The notes: generated by a model not told the origin, from the letters alone. 64,000 bases of DNA from Strongylocentrotus droebachiensis (GCA_035222895.1 JAVYIG010000037.1:930001-994000), one strand, 5' to 3'. Positions 42,820-55,349 are shown, counted from the stretch's first letter. Numbers and translations: made by a program.

Positions 42820-44330
42820 TTCCCCCTCCCCACAAAAGGACTTTCATTTCTTTGTTCCAATGGTCGGTGATTGCGAGGAATGGCATGCTAAAAATGGCAT
42901 CTCTCCATTTCTACTTTCGTTTTCAAAACCACATAGGCATCTGGGAGGCTGATGTAACAAAGGGACAATGACTTCGGCATAGGCAAACAAAGACAAAAAA
43001 TACTGCATCATTGAGAGCAAGAAGGTCATTGACTCCTATATTTCTATGATGTACGATGACAGTACATGTATAATTGTACATGTACATGTACTTAACATCC
43101 TTCTGGCCTCAACCTCAAAAAGTCAGTCAAACTATTTTCTCAGTCTATAAAACAGGCCTGCACTATGTTCAAATTTCTAAAATACAGGTGCAATTCAGTA
43201 TGAATTTCATACTGTACGTATACATGTACATATGTAATTGAGGTAGGATCATATTATCACCCCCTCCCCCATATTCCAATTTGGCTAGCAAAAACTACTC
43301 TGAACGAATTCCTCATTTAAAGCACTTATTTTCATATATTTTACCAACAATTGCAGTGAGATGACATCCAAAAGAAAAATATTACAGATAAGGCTTTCAG
43401 GCGATAAGCAGGCTACCTTTACATTCACAATCATATTTGTTTCTAAAAATAACCATGAACACTTTAACCATCGCTGTTCCCTTCCTCACAGTTTTTCTAT
43501 TTATATCCCCTTTTTTTATATCGTGTGATCCATAAATGCTGGGTGTTGGCTTCCCAGAAATACTCATGTTTCCATGACAACCCATCTGTTCCAAAGCGTA
43601 CCAGTAGACATGAAGGTCTATAATAATACAGTACAATATACATGTACATGTATGTAGTCGGCTCCTTCAAGCTATTTTCAGTATCTAAATCAAGTAAATT
43701 TATATTGATTAATAATTTTACAGAATTTCCTTTATTTGGTTCATGGGGAGTGCACAGGATGGCAAATATTTGCACAACATATCCGGCATATTTTTCAGAG
43801 GAGTATAAAAATAGTGAATGATTTATTTTTTTCTTTTAATAATCAGAATAGAATGATTTGGCAGTCTTTGCCCACCTACAGAGTACTTCAGAGTTATGTA
43901 CATACTGGATGTTTGAATGTGATCATGTCTAAAAATATATGACAGTGTACAGTGTAAATAGCATTATTATGAATGTGAAGGGTGGGCACGTTTGATGATA
44001 TTTCAGATTCATATTTGTTTGATTCCTAGAAAACGCATAACATTTCCAGACAAAAAGCAAAAATGAGCTGGTAGGCTACATGAAACATATTCAGTCAGCT
44101 CTGGTTAAACAGTCTACCCCACTAAAATGTTGTACATCAAACTCTACCATACAGATGTACATGTAAGCTAGAGAGATGTAGATTCTTTTTCTATATCTTT
44201 CTCATTAACCCTTTCCTTACCTTATTACCTTGATGCATCCCTCTATTTAACCCCCTCCCCCTTCAAAAAAAAAAAAAATTATTATTATTATAAGAAAGAC
44301 TTTCAGAATATTTAAAAATTGGAGAGAACT
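42820..44330. other. No gene seen
   Basis: AT-rich, with ATGTACATGTAC palindromes (43078 and 43640). Small frames on both strands lack features. Confidence 0.45.
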
Positions 44331-44463
44331 GTTGAGTTCTTTCTCTCCATCCTCTTTTCCTCCAGCGTTTTGTTTTCTGCAATGCTCCTCTTGTACCCTT
44401 CTGTTACCAAACCCTAATCCTGCTTTGATGTGTACCAGACTCCCACCACCAAACTCCAAAAGT

Positions 44464-44964
44464 CATAGGGGTGAAGAGTTACACCCCTTTAGAGGAGCCT
44501 TTAATATCCCTTGGACCCTTACCTCTCTGTCTAGCAATGTCTTATTTCCTTGTTACACCTACATACATGTTCATCTACCTTCATCTTGCACCCCTCTACT
44601 AACCCCTCCCAACTCTCGCTATAAATGAACACCATACCTCCACCAATACACTCCCAAAATCATAGGGGTGTAGAGTTACACCCCTCCACAGGAGACCGAT
44701 CCTTCGGCTCTTTGTTTTCTTTCTGTCTGGCAAAGTCTTATTTCCTTGTTACACCTGCGTACATCATACCTTAATCCTCTTGCACCCCTCGAAGCACCCC
44801 TCCCAACTCCTGCCTAATGAACACCATACCTCCAACAACACACCCCGAAAATCAGAGGGGTGTAGAGTTACACCCCTCTACAGGAGACCGTTCCGTCAGC
44901 TCTTTGTTTTCTTTCCGTCTGGCAAAGTCTTACTTCCTTGTTACACCTGCATACCTTTCCACAC
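44464..44964. repeat. About 195-bp tandem array, 2.6 copies
   Basis: Units start at 44464, 44661 and 44853. Each begins with a perfect or near-perfect hairpin AGGGGTGTA-GAGT-TACACCCCT and continues through GTCT.GCAA.GTCTTA(T/C)TTCC, TTGTTACACCT, CTTGCACCCCTC, CACCCCTCCCAACTC and AATGAACACCATACCTCCA. A more decayed relative precedes at about 44345. Non-coding. Confidence 0.9.
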
Positions 44965-45059
44965 AGGTGAGCATCTATTTTTAGCTCTGAGATACTTCAG
45001 TATCTGGGGTCAATGTATTATTTCTACCAGGGCACTGCTGGGTGATTGGGTATCATGAA

Positions 45060-47700
45060 AGTGCCCATTTGTGCTGGTTTACTGTAAAACTAGAACTTCC
45101 CTGATCATGAAATGTTTGCAACTTGTTTTCAAATGAAATGGCTGTCCTTCCCAATCCCTATTAGTTTCTGGCTTTACAGTACATGTATTTTGAAAAGGTA
45201 CAATACATATATTCATTACTGATTAAAATATCAAAAGATGCCTGAAAGATAGATTGGTGTGCCAATCTTTCAATAGACCGGTGCCCTAACATGTTCATAT
45301 TTATGGATGTTTCTTTCCTGGGGATCGACCTAGTGAAGAGTTATCCATCAACCTGTTATTAATGAATTGACTCCAAATAAAGTCCAATGAATGGACTCCA
45401 ATACTTGAAATCCAGCCTGTATACATCTCTTGTTGCTGTGTCATGCAAGCCTCAGACAAGTGTTCAGTTGTAAAGTACAACCTTTGTTTAAAAAGTATGC
45501 ATAAAATTTGAATATGATTGTAAACCCGTCTATTGGCACAGCACTACCACACATTGAAATCTGTGCGTGTGCACTCGCAATGATCTCATACTACCCAATA
45601 GGGGGGCAAACAAATGTTAAGTGTTAAATTCTTTCTTTTCCAAATCCTCAAATAATAACCTCATTTTTCAATTACTAGGCTAATTCCTCCAAAACAGATT
45701 TGCAGTCGTGAATGAGATCAATAAAACATGGTGGAATGTCTTTGTTCGCCCCACTTCAAACTTCTCAAAAGATAGACTTGGGACCCTTATCACAAAGAAA
45801 AACTGAGTTTTAAACTCAAGGACCTAGAGATTTTCTGGAGAGATGTCAAGGGTCAAATACATACTTCATCTTTGATGTCGGCTGGAATGTCATTATCAGT
45901 GAGGGTTCGATGAGTCATGTAGCATGCAGGTATGCGCTTTTCACACATTCATGTCAATGTAGATTTCATGGTAGGTTTCACACTTTCATGTCATTGTACA
46001 TGTATATTTCATGGTAGGTTTCATTGTGTGATGTACATTTCACAGCAACTCAAATGGCATTGAATCAGGAGGTTTTTTTTTTGAGAATGAAATAGCTTTT
46101 TCCTTGTCAAAATGGCAATGCAAAATGCTCTTTATTTTTCTCTTTCAATGAGCCCCTTTTTGATCCAACCTGCTTAGCACCTGTACCACCCATCCTACAA
46201 AGTTTGATTCTTTCTCTTTTTTCCGAATGATTCCAGTCAGGAATAATAGTTCTACTGCAAAGGCACAAAATAAATCTGACCTCTGGCAAACGAAGAGAAT
46301 CGAATGAATCCGACTTCATTCAAGCGTGGGTCGACGTTTGTCTGAGCCCTTTATCTGTGTTCATGTGCCAGAATCTGATGGATTACTGCAGCTCTGCTAA
46401 CTTGTATCACCTTGCTCTATTATGATTATCCCCCTAACAAAACCCTACCTCTGTTACATTTCAAATGATGCCACACAAGGCCTGTCTTCATCAGCTCGAC
46501 ATGTTTTTAGGTCATTCTGGTAATGCATGCTTGCCAATGTTAAGAGTTGGAAAAAGTTGGAAAAAGTAGGAATGGCAGTTATTCATCATTTGGTCCTCAT
46601 TGATTTTTCAAAGCATGTCAAGGAAATTGTTGGATTTCAAAATTCAGAAGAGAAAATAATGTCTCATGAATAAGAGAGCCTCAAATGAATTGGTATGTTG
46701 GCAAATACTGAAAACAAATAATGAAAAATGTTCTGATTGATTTAGTGTCTGGGATAAAGTAACTGAAGCCTAAAGAAAAAAATATTTTATGACTAGCATT
46801 TCTTTTTTCACTGAGCATGGGCATTAAGAAAAAGAAATCTAGATTGTAACGTGGTTACGCACTTGTACAGGTACTAATCACAAAATCTTTTATGTACATG
46901 TATCAGTGCAGTTGGTAGTTAATAGCACTATGCATTTCTTATCGGGACAATATATCAACGACCATTAGTCGGTTATTCTTTTGATTCTGGCGATACGATA
47001 CAGCCATGGAAAATCATCACAATCAGTCGGAAACACGCTTCTGCGCTCCATTTGTTGGCACAATCCACTCCGTCCTTTGGAATAACAATACTTTTCTTTC
47101 TCTTTAGACAAACTATCGTTTTTTTTTATCAAGAGTATCGCCTCAATTAGCCTACTTTTTCAGCAATTGTCAGTGCCTTCATCACAGGTGATAATGATCA
47201 ATACAAGCATTGTGTTTTGTTGGCCATGTTTACCATTGGTACTCTGTATGAACTGTAAAATCAGACAATCTAAAGATTATTATTTTGTTCCAGAAAACTC
47301 TTTAGGGATTTAATAGAGTAAAATCAAAGTTAGGGTAATATAAGAGAAGTCCCCCTTTGTTTTACAGGCCAACATTGATTTAACTCAAAGGGGTGGGGGA
47401 AGATCACTACAACCCTATATTGGGGAGGGGGAGTCCTTAAGTTTTCCAAAGCATTATCTCCTTCCCCTCACTAGGTACTGTAGGTCGACCATGTTTTTCT
47501 TCTTGTGAACCTCTTGTATATAACTATAAATTATTCATGAAAGACTGTGAAAAAAGTAATTTTTAGGGATTTTTTTTCTTCTTCTTCTTCTTCTTTGACC
47601 GAAAACCTTCTGCTGAACTGAATGAAATCAGGAAGACTAAAATGCCTCTTTCAAAGTTACCTTTACATTTTGTATGTTAATACTATTCTTCACATTTCTA
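45060..47700. other. No gene seen; short tandem at 45938-46030
   Basis: AT-rich DNA. TTTCACAC.TTCATGTCA.TGTA...ATTTCATGGTAGG is repeated about every 52 bases near 45940-46020. Nothing else supported. Confidence 0.45.
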
Positions 47701-47862
47701 GACATACATATCCCTTGGAAATTTGATGTTTTTTGTGTACTACGTTAATCAAGAATGAAAAGTGGGCTGGTTGAATTAGGGCCTTTGTTGGATACTTCTA
47801 GATTAATATGTCAGATTCACAAGAGACATAAATCTGGACAAATCAATTTTTCACATACTTAC
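47701..47862 (+). mobile_element. Family C element, copy 1 (uninterrupted)
   Basis: Aligns to 61580-61755 and to the reverse complement of 58758-59366 through TCAAGAATGAAA, TTGAAT(T)AGGGCCTTTGTTG, GATACTTCTAGATTAATATG, ACAAATC.ATTTTTCACATAC. It carries an intact TTAA at the point where the third copy contains a family A insertion. Confidence 0.75.
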
Positions 47863-47869
47863 AAAAAAT

Positions 47870-49480
47870 AAAAAACTTGACAAAACAACCAACTTTTCAC
47901 ATCCATAAGCTGAGGTGTAGTCACAACACAACATTTTAGCAGACAATACTCATAAAAAGAAGTGAATTTAAATGCCTCACTGGTGACTATCAGTACCGGT
48001 TCCAGTCTGTTGGGGTAATACGCGTGATTTATATGTTTACTTCTAGGAGAGAAGCACGTTCGGACTGTAGGAATTTACGCCGAACTAGTATTAAGAAACG
48101 CTGTACAAGGCATCATAGTGTAGTGAAAGGATTGTTCAGACCAGAGGACGTCATATATTCTTCAAAACTAGTTTCTTTGTATGAAACGTCGTATGAAGGG
48201 TTCAATTGACATGACAGCTGGTCGATCATCAGTGCGCTCACGAGAAGCTCCGCCCAGTGATACAATTTTTCTTTGTTGAGTTTTTATTTAAAAAGATGCT
48301 CAAACATGCATTTTGCGCTAAACAACGTTTCATTATTTTCTTTACACAATGTTTTGACTAGAGAAAGGTAATTACTTGTTGTTTAGCTATACAATGAATT
48401 ATAGTAGGCTGAACGCAAGAATGTTATGTCTAGGTTTTATGTAAATAAAATTTGATCTTCTCAGGACATGCTTGCACATACATTTCCCAGACCAAAACCA
48501 CTGGATGTTCATAAACACATATTTTCCTGGGAACTGAGAAGCAACGATTGGTGGTAATTAACCACAGTGATTAAGCTAAACTTAGGATACAGTTCTCTTT
48601 AATATGATACGTTGAAATGCTCTAGTTCTTTTGTTCTGGTTGGTTATTTGTAATTAGCTGTAGAAATTAGAGCATAACAACCTCAAACGATTCAATGATT
48701 TTGACGAGTTCTGCAAGTTTTCTTCATGATTTTCAAGCTGCTTTCTCACCAATAAGGACTGTTGAGTTATATTTAAATGGAACTCATTTCCTACAAATCT
48801 ATTTTTTGCTATTTTAGTGATGTTTTTGCATTATCTTGTAACCTTGAAAGTAATAAATTGCAATTAAAAAAAATGAGCAAGAAAACAAAGGATCACTGAC
48901 AATGTGAGCCCCTTCCTGATGCGGTACATTATGTTTGTTCATAAATAAGAAAGTTCTAAAACAACACCTGTACATTGGCAATTTTCCTGCTCATCTGTAA
49001 TACAAAGAGTTCATTCTGTACATACAGGTTCATGCAATATACAGTTTTTGTGTACATCAACATGACAATTGAGAATTAGAGCAAAATGTAATTAAAAGCG
49101 ATTCTTTGGAAACTTGTGAGAAATCATGTACCTGTTTCTGTTAACAGATTTCATACTAAAGTTGAAAATGGAAATACATGAAATTGAGCAAAAAAGTGGC
49201 ATCTAGACTATTACAACTATGGTGACATACAAAACCAGAAACTCTCACATTAAAATGTGGTGTCTTGATTAAGACTTATGATATTTCACAGAAAAATATG
49301 CTTTCATGAATTGCATATATATATTGACTGTTGTAATTCAAATTTCATGGCAAGAAATTTGCATGAATCTATTTGAGAAACATACATTCATGTAAAATTT
49401 CTGGGTGTTTTTACAGTAACAATGTAACTTTTAAATACTTGAAGGCCTAAAAGTACCCAGAAGTTAATGTTCAAATAAGG
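47870..49480. other. No gene seen
   Basis: AT-rich filler. A 61-codon plus frame at 48024-48209 is Arg/Ser-rich but has no recognisable motif. Confidence 0.45.
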
Positions 49481-49499
49481 TATAAAATTTGAAACATAC

Positions 49500-49644
49500 C
49501 GACTGGCAATTTGTCATTGTTGTTGTTGTTGTTTGGTTTCTTTGGGATGGGGCTGGTGAGCTGGACGGTGGAGTCGCCGCACTGCACCATGTTTTCGGTT
49601 TCCGACGGTTCCAAAACGAGCCAGCAATATCTGCCGGAGATCAT
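49500..49644 (-). CDS. Candidate first coding exon (unrecognised)
   Basis: Minus strand. After an in-frame TGA, an ATG at 49642-49644 opens 48 codons plus one base, running straight to a donor CAGTCG|GTATGTTT. The start is MISGRYCWLVLEPSETENMV, followed by QCGDSTVQLTSPIPKKP and an Asn run encoded by (AAC)n. A second Met (49588-49590) sits in good context (AAACATGG). GC at third positions is high relative to the flanks. An alternative acceptor TAATCCACAG lies just upstream. The opposite strand is also open (MGLVSWTVESPHCTMFSVSD... to TGA), so strand assignment rests on the donor. No family recognised. Confidence 0.3.
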
Positions 49645-49699
49645 AGCTCAGAGCTGTGGATTAGCTTGATGCGTCGCGACGGAAGGCAATAAAAAAAGT

Positions 49700-50475
49700 A
49701 CGGAATAGTATCTCTGCTGGTCGTGTTTTGAAGTTTAAGCACGAAAGAAAAGAAACGGAAGACGCTTTATATCTGTTCCTCAAGGCTTGATATCATTCTG
49801 TTTTTAATCATAAAGGCAATTCTCTGGCGCAAGTCCATAGTTCGTTTACACTGTTCAACTACGCAAGACTCCATAATACCGTTCTTGCCATCTCATACAG
49901 TACATGACGATGGACACGTAGTTACTATAACGTTTTATAAATGTTCAAAGTTGTCTATGGAATGAAAGTTTGTTGGACGTTGCAGAACTTGCAGTCAAAC
50001 TCCATATTGGCTTGAATTATCTGTTGTCGCTCTTCTACCGAAGGCCCTTGAAAACAAATAATATTCTTTGTCATTCAAACGACCATTGCATTGATCAGGT
50101 CTAACAACCAATGAATGAATGAAATGGAATCTATAGAGAGTTAGCTGTATGATCAATGCTACAGGGCATCAGAAAAATATCAAAATCAAACACAAATACA
50201 GCCGCTGTCGATAAAATCCACTGGACAATTCTGTGAAATTTTAATACAGCTTTTTCATTGAGCTTGTTTAATTCAAAATATGCAACTCGTTCACATTACA
50301 CGTGCAATGTTGAGAATGTAAACTCAGCTTCTGTTTAAGATTCCAATGTATCGGCTTGATGAGAGTGCATTCACATTCAGTCGTTACAATAATCCTGTCT
50401 AAAAATCCAACAGTGCAGTAACATGTTCTCCGCGCAATCAATGGAAATTGAACCTCATAATCATCCAATAGGCCG
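49700..50475. other. No gene seen
   Basis: AT-rich to mixed sequence. The 72-codon minus frame at 50268-50486 is Cys-rich but lacks a recognisable pattern. Confidence 0.45.
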
Positions 50476-50479
50476 CATC

Positions 50480-51110
50480 CATTCATAGGTAATAAGCGGA
50501 GAACGGTGCTGTGCGATAGCGAGGCCAGGCGGCGGCGAGGAGGTCGTGATAAGCTACGATTAAATGTGATCAGCGGTTAGGCATCGGGACGTTATGTTCG
50601 TGTATCGGCCGAGCCTCGGAGAAGCGTTGGATTTAATTTGACCGTGATTAATCCAGATTGGCATGTTCTGATTATCTATATCACGTTTACCAGGGTCAGT
50701 CAGCAGCGGGGAAAGCGATCCGGGCACGGCGCGAGAAAAGTACAAGCCCGGACGGCATTGGCGATCCGTGCCGATCACTGAATAACCGGTGAGGATACCC
50801 CTAAACGCACGGCATTATTAGAGAGAGAGAGTCGATACATTGCATCTTGTGCAGGATGCAGTTCAACAGCCGTGATTTGAATTAAATATCCACGAAAATC
50901 TGATCCTCAATTCAATCCGCAGGGTGAGAGTGATTATTTCCTAATGACGACTATAGAATCCAATTACCAGCTTGCATCCATTGTATATGCCACAATAACC
51001 TGCAAATGCAGGCCACGATAAACACTTGATCGGTCGGTCGGTCCCTGCCAGCCGGCGTTGAGTGTGCTACAGCCGAGCAGATACACAGATCTCCCCTATA
51101 CATCCAATGC
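50480..51110. promoter_or_regulatory. Large CpG-richer island, candidate regulatory region
   Basis: About 600 bases with raised GC/CpG and many homeodomain-type cores. These include GATTAATCCAGATT (50646-50659), a K50/Otx-type site that recurs exactly at 58115, and GGTCGGTCGGTCC (about 51031). The 72-codon minus frame here (50560-50778) has no family signature. Composition and motif density argue for an enhancer cluster; not proven. Confidence 0.35.
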
Positions 51111-51119
51111 TCTTAACAT

Positions 51120-52040
51120 TCTGTGATGAAAAGCTGGAGGGGAAAACAGAGCGGGGGAGAGATGGATAGAGAGTGGGCGTGCAGGCAGGCCGATGTTTAT
51201 GTCCAGTCCGATATAATAGCTCAAGCTCCGTGAGAGATTGAAAGCAAGCACACTAGCTAGCTAGGAGCACTCCGATTGTCTGTCTGTCTGTCTATCGTTG
51301 GGCTTGCTCCCGCCACCACCGCCCGTATGCTGTATGGTTCTGAATGCCCTTTCCCAGTGCTCGACTGAAGGTCATATTAAGCTTGGCTACAAATTGGATT
51401 AGCGATGAGGCTGTCGTTGTTAACACTTTAGTCTAACTCCGCTCGCTCTCTCTCTCTCTCTATCTCTACAGATAAACCCAAATCGGCCAGTAGGGCAACA
51501 GAGTGCAGACCTTACTCTCTCTCAATATTAGATAAACCAAATCGGCCGGTAGGGCTACAGAGATTGCAGATCATTCACTGCAGCAGCATCACACCATAAC
51601 AATGTTTCAGTTTGAAGTCTCTTCTGGCGAGGGGTTAAAAAGTCCCACTGCTGTCTGGCTGTCAGAACCAGGGTTGTTCCAGCTGACAGCTCTAAATGGT
51701 TAATCCCTTCCCTGGGGGGTGGGCCCAGCCAGAGTTAATCCAATAAACCAAATTAGCTAATCCCCTTACTAGTCCACACTAACAGACACAACGAGGACCT
51801 GATACACATCGGGATCTGTCTCTTCCTTTCATCCCACCGGGCCAGATAGATCACATGACCTGGCAATGTCAACGTCGGGCTCAGATAAGCTACCCAACTA
51901 GGTTAATAACATCCGATCGCAATATTTCCTCTCTTGGGAGTTTGAAAACTTGCGACTGGTGTCCGTAACTTGCTAGCTCAAGTCCTCCACGCAAACTCCA
52001 CACTAACGTCACACAGTATTGACCAAATATAGAAGGGATT
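51120..52040. other. No gene seen; mixed sequence with short duplication
   Basis: Two related pieces, AGATAAACC.AAATCGGCC.GTAGGGC.ACAGAG at about 51470 and 51530, form a 58-base tandem pair. (GTCT)n is present at 51279. A GATAAGCT-containing, CpG-bearing stretch at 51840-51930 may be regulatory. Confidence 0.45.
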
Positions 52041-52044
52041 TTTA

Positions 52045-53685
52045 CATGTTTGTTTTATAATAAAAACATCACATGTGTTGCTTGTCCCACAACAATTACG
52101 GCCTACTCCCCAAACAATAACACAGAAATAGCATCCCGGCCCACTCACAGGCGTTTGAGTGCTGGTAAATGCGTCAAGACAAGTCTAAATATAACCCCAC
52201 TTATCTCAAGCATTAATGACATCAATCACTCGAGTAAACATTGAATGTCTGACTAGTGAGAGAAATAAAGATACACAATTTCCATCGGCTTCGTTGTGGT
52301 TGAAATGTAAAAAGAAATTATTCCATGAAGGAAAACAAAATTTGTTTCTCTTGATTGTTTATTAAACATGCGAGATAGGAAGCCTCACATTAACAGCATT
52401 CTGAATATTTCTATTCAAGTTCTGAGCAGTCATCAAATATTAATGTCGAGATTACAGTCCCCTCGAAAGAAGGATTCAAATTCCTCTCATAAACTTGTTT
52501 TGTGTACATGTACATGTACCTCGCGTTTTAGCGATATAATTAAAAGCGAAAGCAGCACCGTGCAGGTGAAAAACCATGCTTACACACATGAAAGTAAAAC
52601 TATCAATTATTCTGTGCACGTGATTAACGAATCAAGATTATTTGAAAATCAGACAATCATAGATTTAGTTCCTCCATGCACGTTTCAACTTCTAACATGT
52701 ATTTTCATACACACAGGACAAGTCGGCCCTATAAATAGTTATCATAATATCATGTATTTTGAACCTTTCATGGACTTTGGTTCCACTCACTCGTTCGCTC
52801 TCTCTCTCTCTCTCTCTCTCTTTCTCCTTCTCTTTCTCCCTCTTATTATTAGCAGACAATCATTTAACATGTACATGTCTCAGCCTGTCATGACTGCAAC
52901 ACACATAGTGAAAATGTACATTTGTAATGTACATGTACATGAGGAAATATACACACACACACACAGGAGTTGCCTCATGTTCTTTGCATAGGGGGGCCTA
53001 ACGGTTGTAAACACCAGTCATAATACAGAGCTAGACAGTCCGATCGGGCAGTCACACACGCTGCTCGCACTCCCTCTGGGCAGATCAATACCAAGTACAT
53101 TAGATTGGGGGTTAGGGTCGAGTGGAAGGGGGTGCCCTTAGGGGATCGAGGGTGGTGGAATCGCACTGGGCATGGGGAAATTCAACCCCCTAGAGGGGCG
53201 AGTTCAAACTCCCTTACAAATACCATACTAATCCCCCTCTCCCCTTTCAATCACTTGGAAGTTCGTTGCACTCGATGTTTAAAATCTCTCTACATATTGT
53301 CGAAGGCAATGTAGAGATTTCAGAATTGACATGAAATAAGCACAACAATTACATGCTTTAGATGTAACTTACATGTACATAAAACTGCTAAAAAAACAAT
53401 ATGATCGCATTTTGCTAATCATCCATTTTATCAATTTATTCAAATTACACCAATGTCTAGTCTATCAGCTGAAAGTTGAGATTAAATAGGCTAACACTCG
53501 CTTTCCCCCTACATTTATTTGAAAATGTCTTTCCAAACAGGCACCAAAACCCCTGAAAGCATCTCTGATGATGATATTTAAAGAAGCAAGAGACGGAGCA
53601 TCATAATATGACTATATGAGGAGAGAACCCCACATCCTTCTTGGGTATCTCCATTTTCCAGACAGGGGTGGTCATCTCGACCCAG
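52045..53685. other. No gene supported
   Basis: Contains the longest mixed-composition open frame of the window (52368-52991 plus, 207 codons). Its length depends partly on ACATGTAC and (CT)n repeats and it shows no domain, so I do not call it. A minus-strand donor CGCCT|GTGAGTGG at 52152 has a possible 36-base exon before it. Confidence 0.4.
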
Positions 53686-53689
53686 TCTG

Positions 53690-53885
53690 AGGGACCGACC
53701 TAATAGTTTGTTCCCCTGCGATCGTCGCCCACCCGTCCATCGTGATGGCGTATTTTGAGGGCCAGTGTTTACATTCTCAAAACGTACGTACTTCCTTTAT
53801 TTACACGACTCGGTCATCTCCTATATGCGCAGCTATTTCTCGTGACCGAGAGGTAAGCAACGAGACATTGAAATGATCCAATGCC
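53690..53885 (+). promoter_or_regulatory. CpG-bearing island with Fox-type sites
   Basis: CpG-enriched unique sequence containing AGTGTTTACA (53765) and CTTTATTTACAC (53796), both forkhead-type cores, and ACGTACGTAC. It overlaps the candidate exon at 53745-53852; the two readings compete. Confidence 0.25.
53745..53852 (+). CDS. Candidate first coding exon (unrecognised)
   Basis: ATG in good context (CGTGATGGCG) opens 36 codons (MAYFEGQCLHSQNVRTSFIY to ...AAISRDRE) running exactly in phase 0 into a donor GAGAG|GTAAGCAAC. The frame continues upstream to a TGA about 40 bases before the ATG. The peptide is not recognised. The same bases hold forkhead-type motifs, so it may be a regulatory element that happens to be open. 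Confidence 0.2.
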
Positions 53886-53954
53886 AACACATGCTAGCGT
53901 CATTGATCTACATGTATGCTGTATCATATGGGTTGATTACAAGCAACCAGATCT

Positions 53955-54025
53955 GCAATGGTTTTCACAAAATGCATACCTGCCAGAGCAAAAATTAGGA
54001 ATCCCTTGTGGCAAAAGTAGGAATA
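53955..54025. repeat. Possible dispersed-repeat fragment
   Basis: AATGCATACCTGCCAGAGC + AAAAATTAGGAAT...GCAAAAGTAGGAAT resembles the ATGCTTGCCAA...AGTTGGAAAAAGTAGGAAT piece at 46527-46572. Confidence 0.4.
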
Positions 54026-54029
54026 CAGT

Positions 54030-54975
54030 CATTTTGTATACATGTATATTTTACATGGAAGTTTTCAGAAAAGAGAGGAATTTAATTTAGCAAAAGGGGG
54101 TTAAAAAAAAAGGAAGAACTATTCCGTCAAAATAGCAATAGAAATGGTTGGCACTTGTCAGCTATGAAAATGTCCCATTTATTCACCCCCCCCCCCCCTC
54201 CCTTCCTGCACCTCATTTGGTCCAGTGTTCAATATAAACTGCGATTTAAAACATGGGAGAGGAGGAGGGGGGGGGGGTCTTCAAGTGTTATCCTGAGCCA
54301 TTAGCTACAGGTACAATGCATTCATTACAATGTCAGATCAGAAAAATGCATCTTATCTAAAAATGGATACAAAGAAATAAAGGGTTCCTTTACAACAAGT
54401 GCACTATTAAACACATACTCAAAGAACGACTTCCAAATTACATTTTGCCACCGGCATCGAGCGCACACAGCTATAACCATAACACACCGTGGGAATTTTT
54501 TTGTATCAATCGATGAAACTATGGATACAGAAATTTACAATGAAAAGCAAATATTTTGGGTGGGTTTTCCCTGTTTTTCCAATAAAATGTGTTGTCGTGG
54601 CAAAGCCATATGTTGGTTGGAGGAAATTGTTCTTAGAGAGAATAGGAACACCTGGACAAGTTCTCAGAGCAGATATTGGAAGCTCATCGAGCAAGGGAGT
54701 CGGTGGGAACGAGTATCTAGCATCAACATTGAGGGCGATAAGCAAGGACGGAAAGAGTTTAATTAGAACAATAACAAGGCCAAGGTATCATTGATCGATC
54801 CAAGCATCCATTGAAGTAATGATAATAATTTGCTTGTTTACGAGTTCTATAAAAGTATTGTCATTTATTTTAATCTCATTCAGACAAATGTTCATATCAT
54901 CTTCAAAAGATTAAGGTCTTCATGTGTGAAAAAAACATATGGATGTATATGTTGAACATTTTCACCGGTTTCATG
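54030..54975. other. No gene seen; overlapping frames at 54489-54794
   Basis: C13 and G tracts at about 54185 and 54268. Three overlapping frames of 79-101 codons (two plus, one minus) occur at 54489-54794. None has a motif or splice boundary I trust. Confidence 0.4.
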
Positions 54976-54982
54976 TGACTTT

Positions 54983-55343
54983 GGCCGCGTTCATGCTTGA
55001 TTTTGACGGCCAGAATCAGGCATCTGTTACGTGTTTAGTTTAAAACACGCTTGCGTTCATGCTCACTTTTGTAGAATCACCGAAAAACGGCGATCACGAA
55101 CGCCGATCGTAAACTCACAAAAAGATGCGTTTACAATTTTAAACGCGTTTAAATGGGGTCAACGCACTGACCTCTAGTGGGTCTACGTAGCATGCACAGT
55201 GAAGGTCACACAATGCCACACAAGGAGAATTGCCTGAGAAGTAAGCATGAACAGCTACACCGTGGAACTGCGATCACGATGAGTGTTTACGATGAGCGTT
55301 TCAGATCGCTCATTCTACCTTCAAAATCAAGCATGAACGCGCC
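54983..55343. mobile_element. 361-bp TIR element with GGCCGCGTTCATGCTTGATT ends
   Basis: Left end GGCCGCGTTCATGCTTGATT + TTGA; right end TCAAAATCAAGCATGAACGC + GCC; inner inverted ACGATCGG/GATCACG and GCGTTT.A pieces continue the symmetry. The 80-codon frame across it is not a transposase. Non-autonomous. Confidence 0.85.
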
Positions 55344-55349
55344 CTTTGA

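Noticed and set aside
52153-52188. 36-base minus-strand micro-exon (TCLDAFTSTQTP)
   Set aside because: The donor GTGAGTGG is good, but the acceptor TTATATTTAG has no pyrimidine tract and there is no partner exon.
52368-52991. 207-codon plus-strand frame, longest of mixed composition
   Set aside because: It crosses an ACATGTAC run, a (CT)n tract and a CA repeat, has no recognisable domain and no good splice boundaries. At AT-rich window scale one such frame is compatible with chance, so I list it only as unsupported.
54489-54794. Three overlapping frames of 79-101 codons
   Set aside because: None has a recognisable motif or exon boundary, and mutual overlap on both strands suggests chance in a stop-poor stretch.
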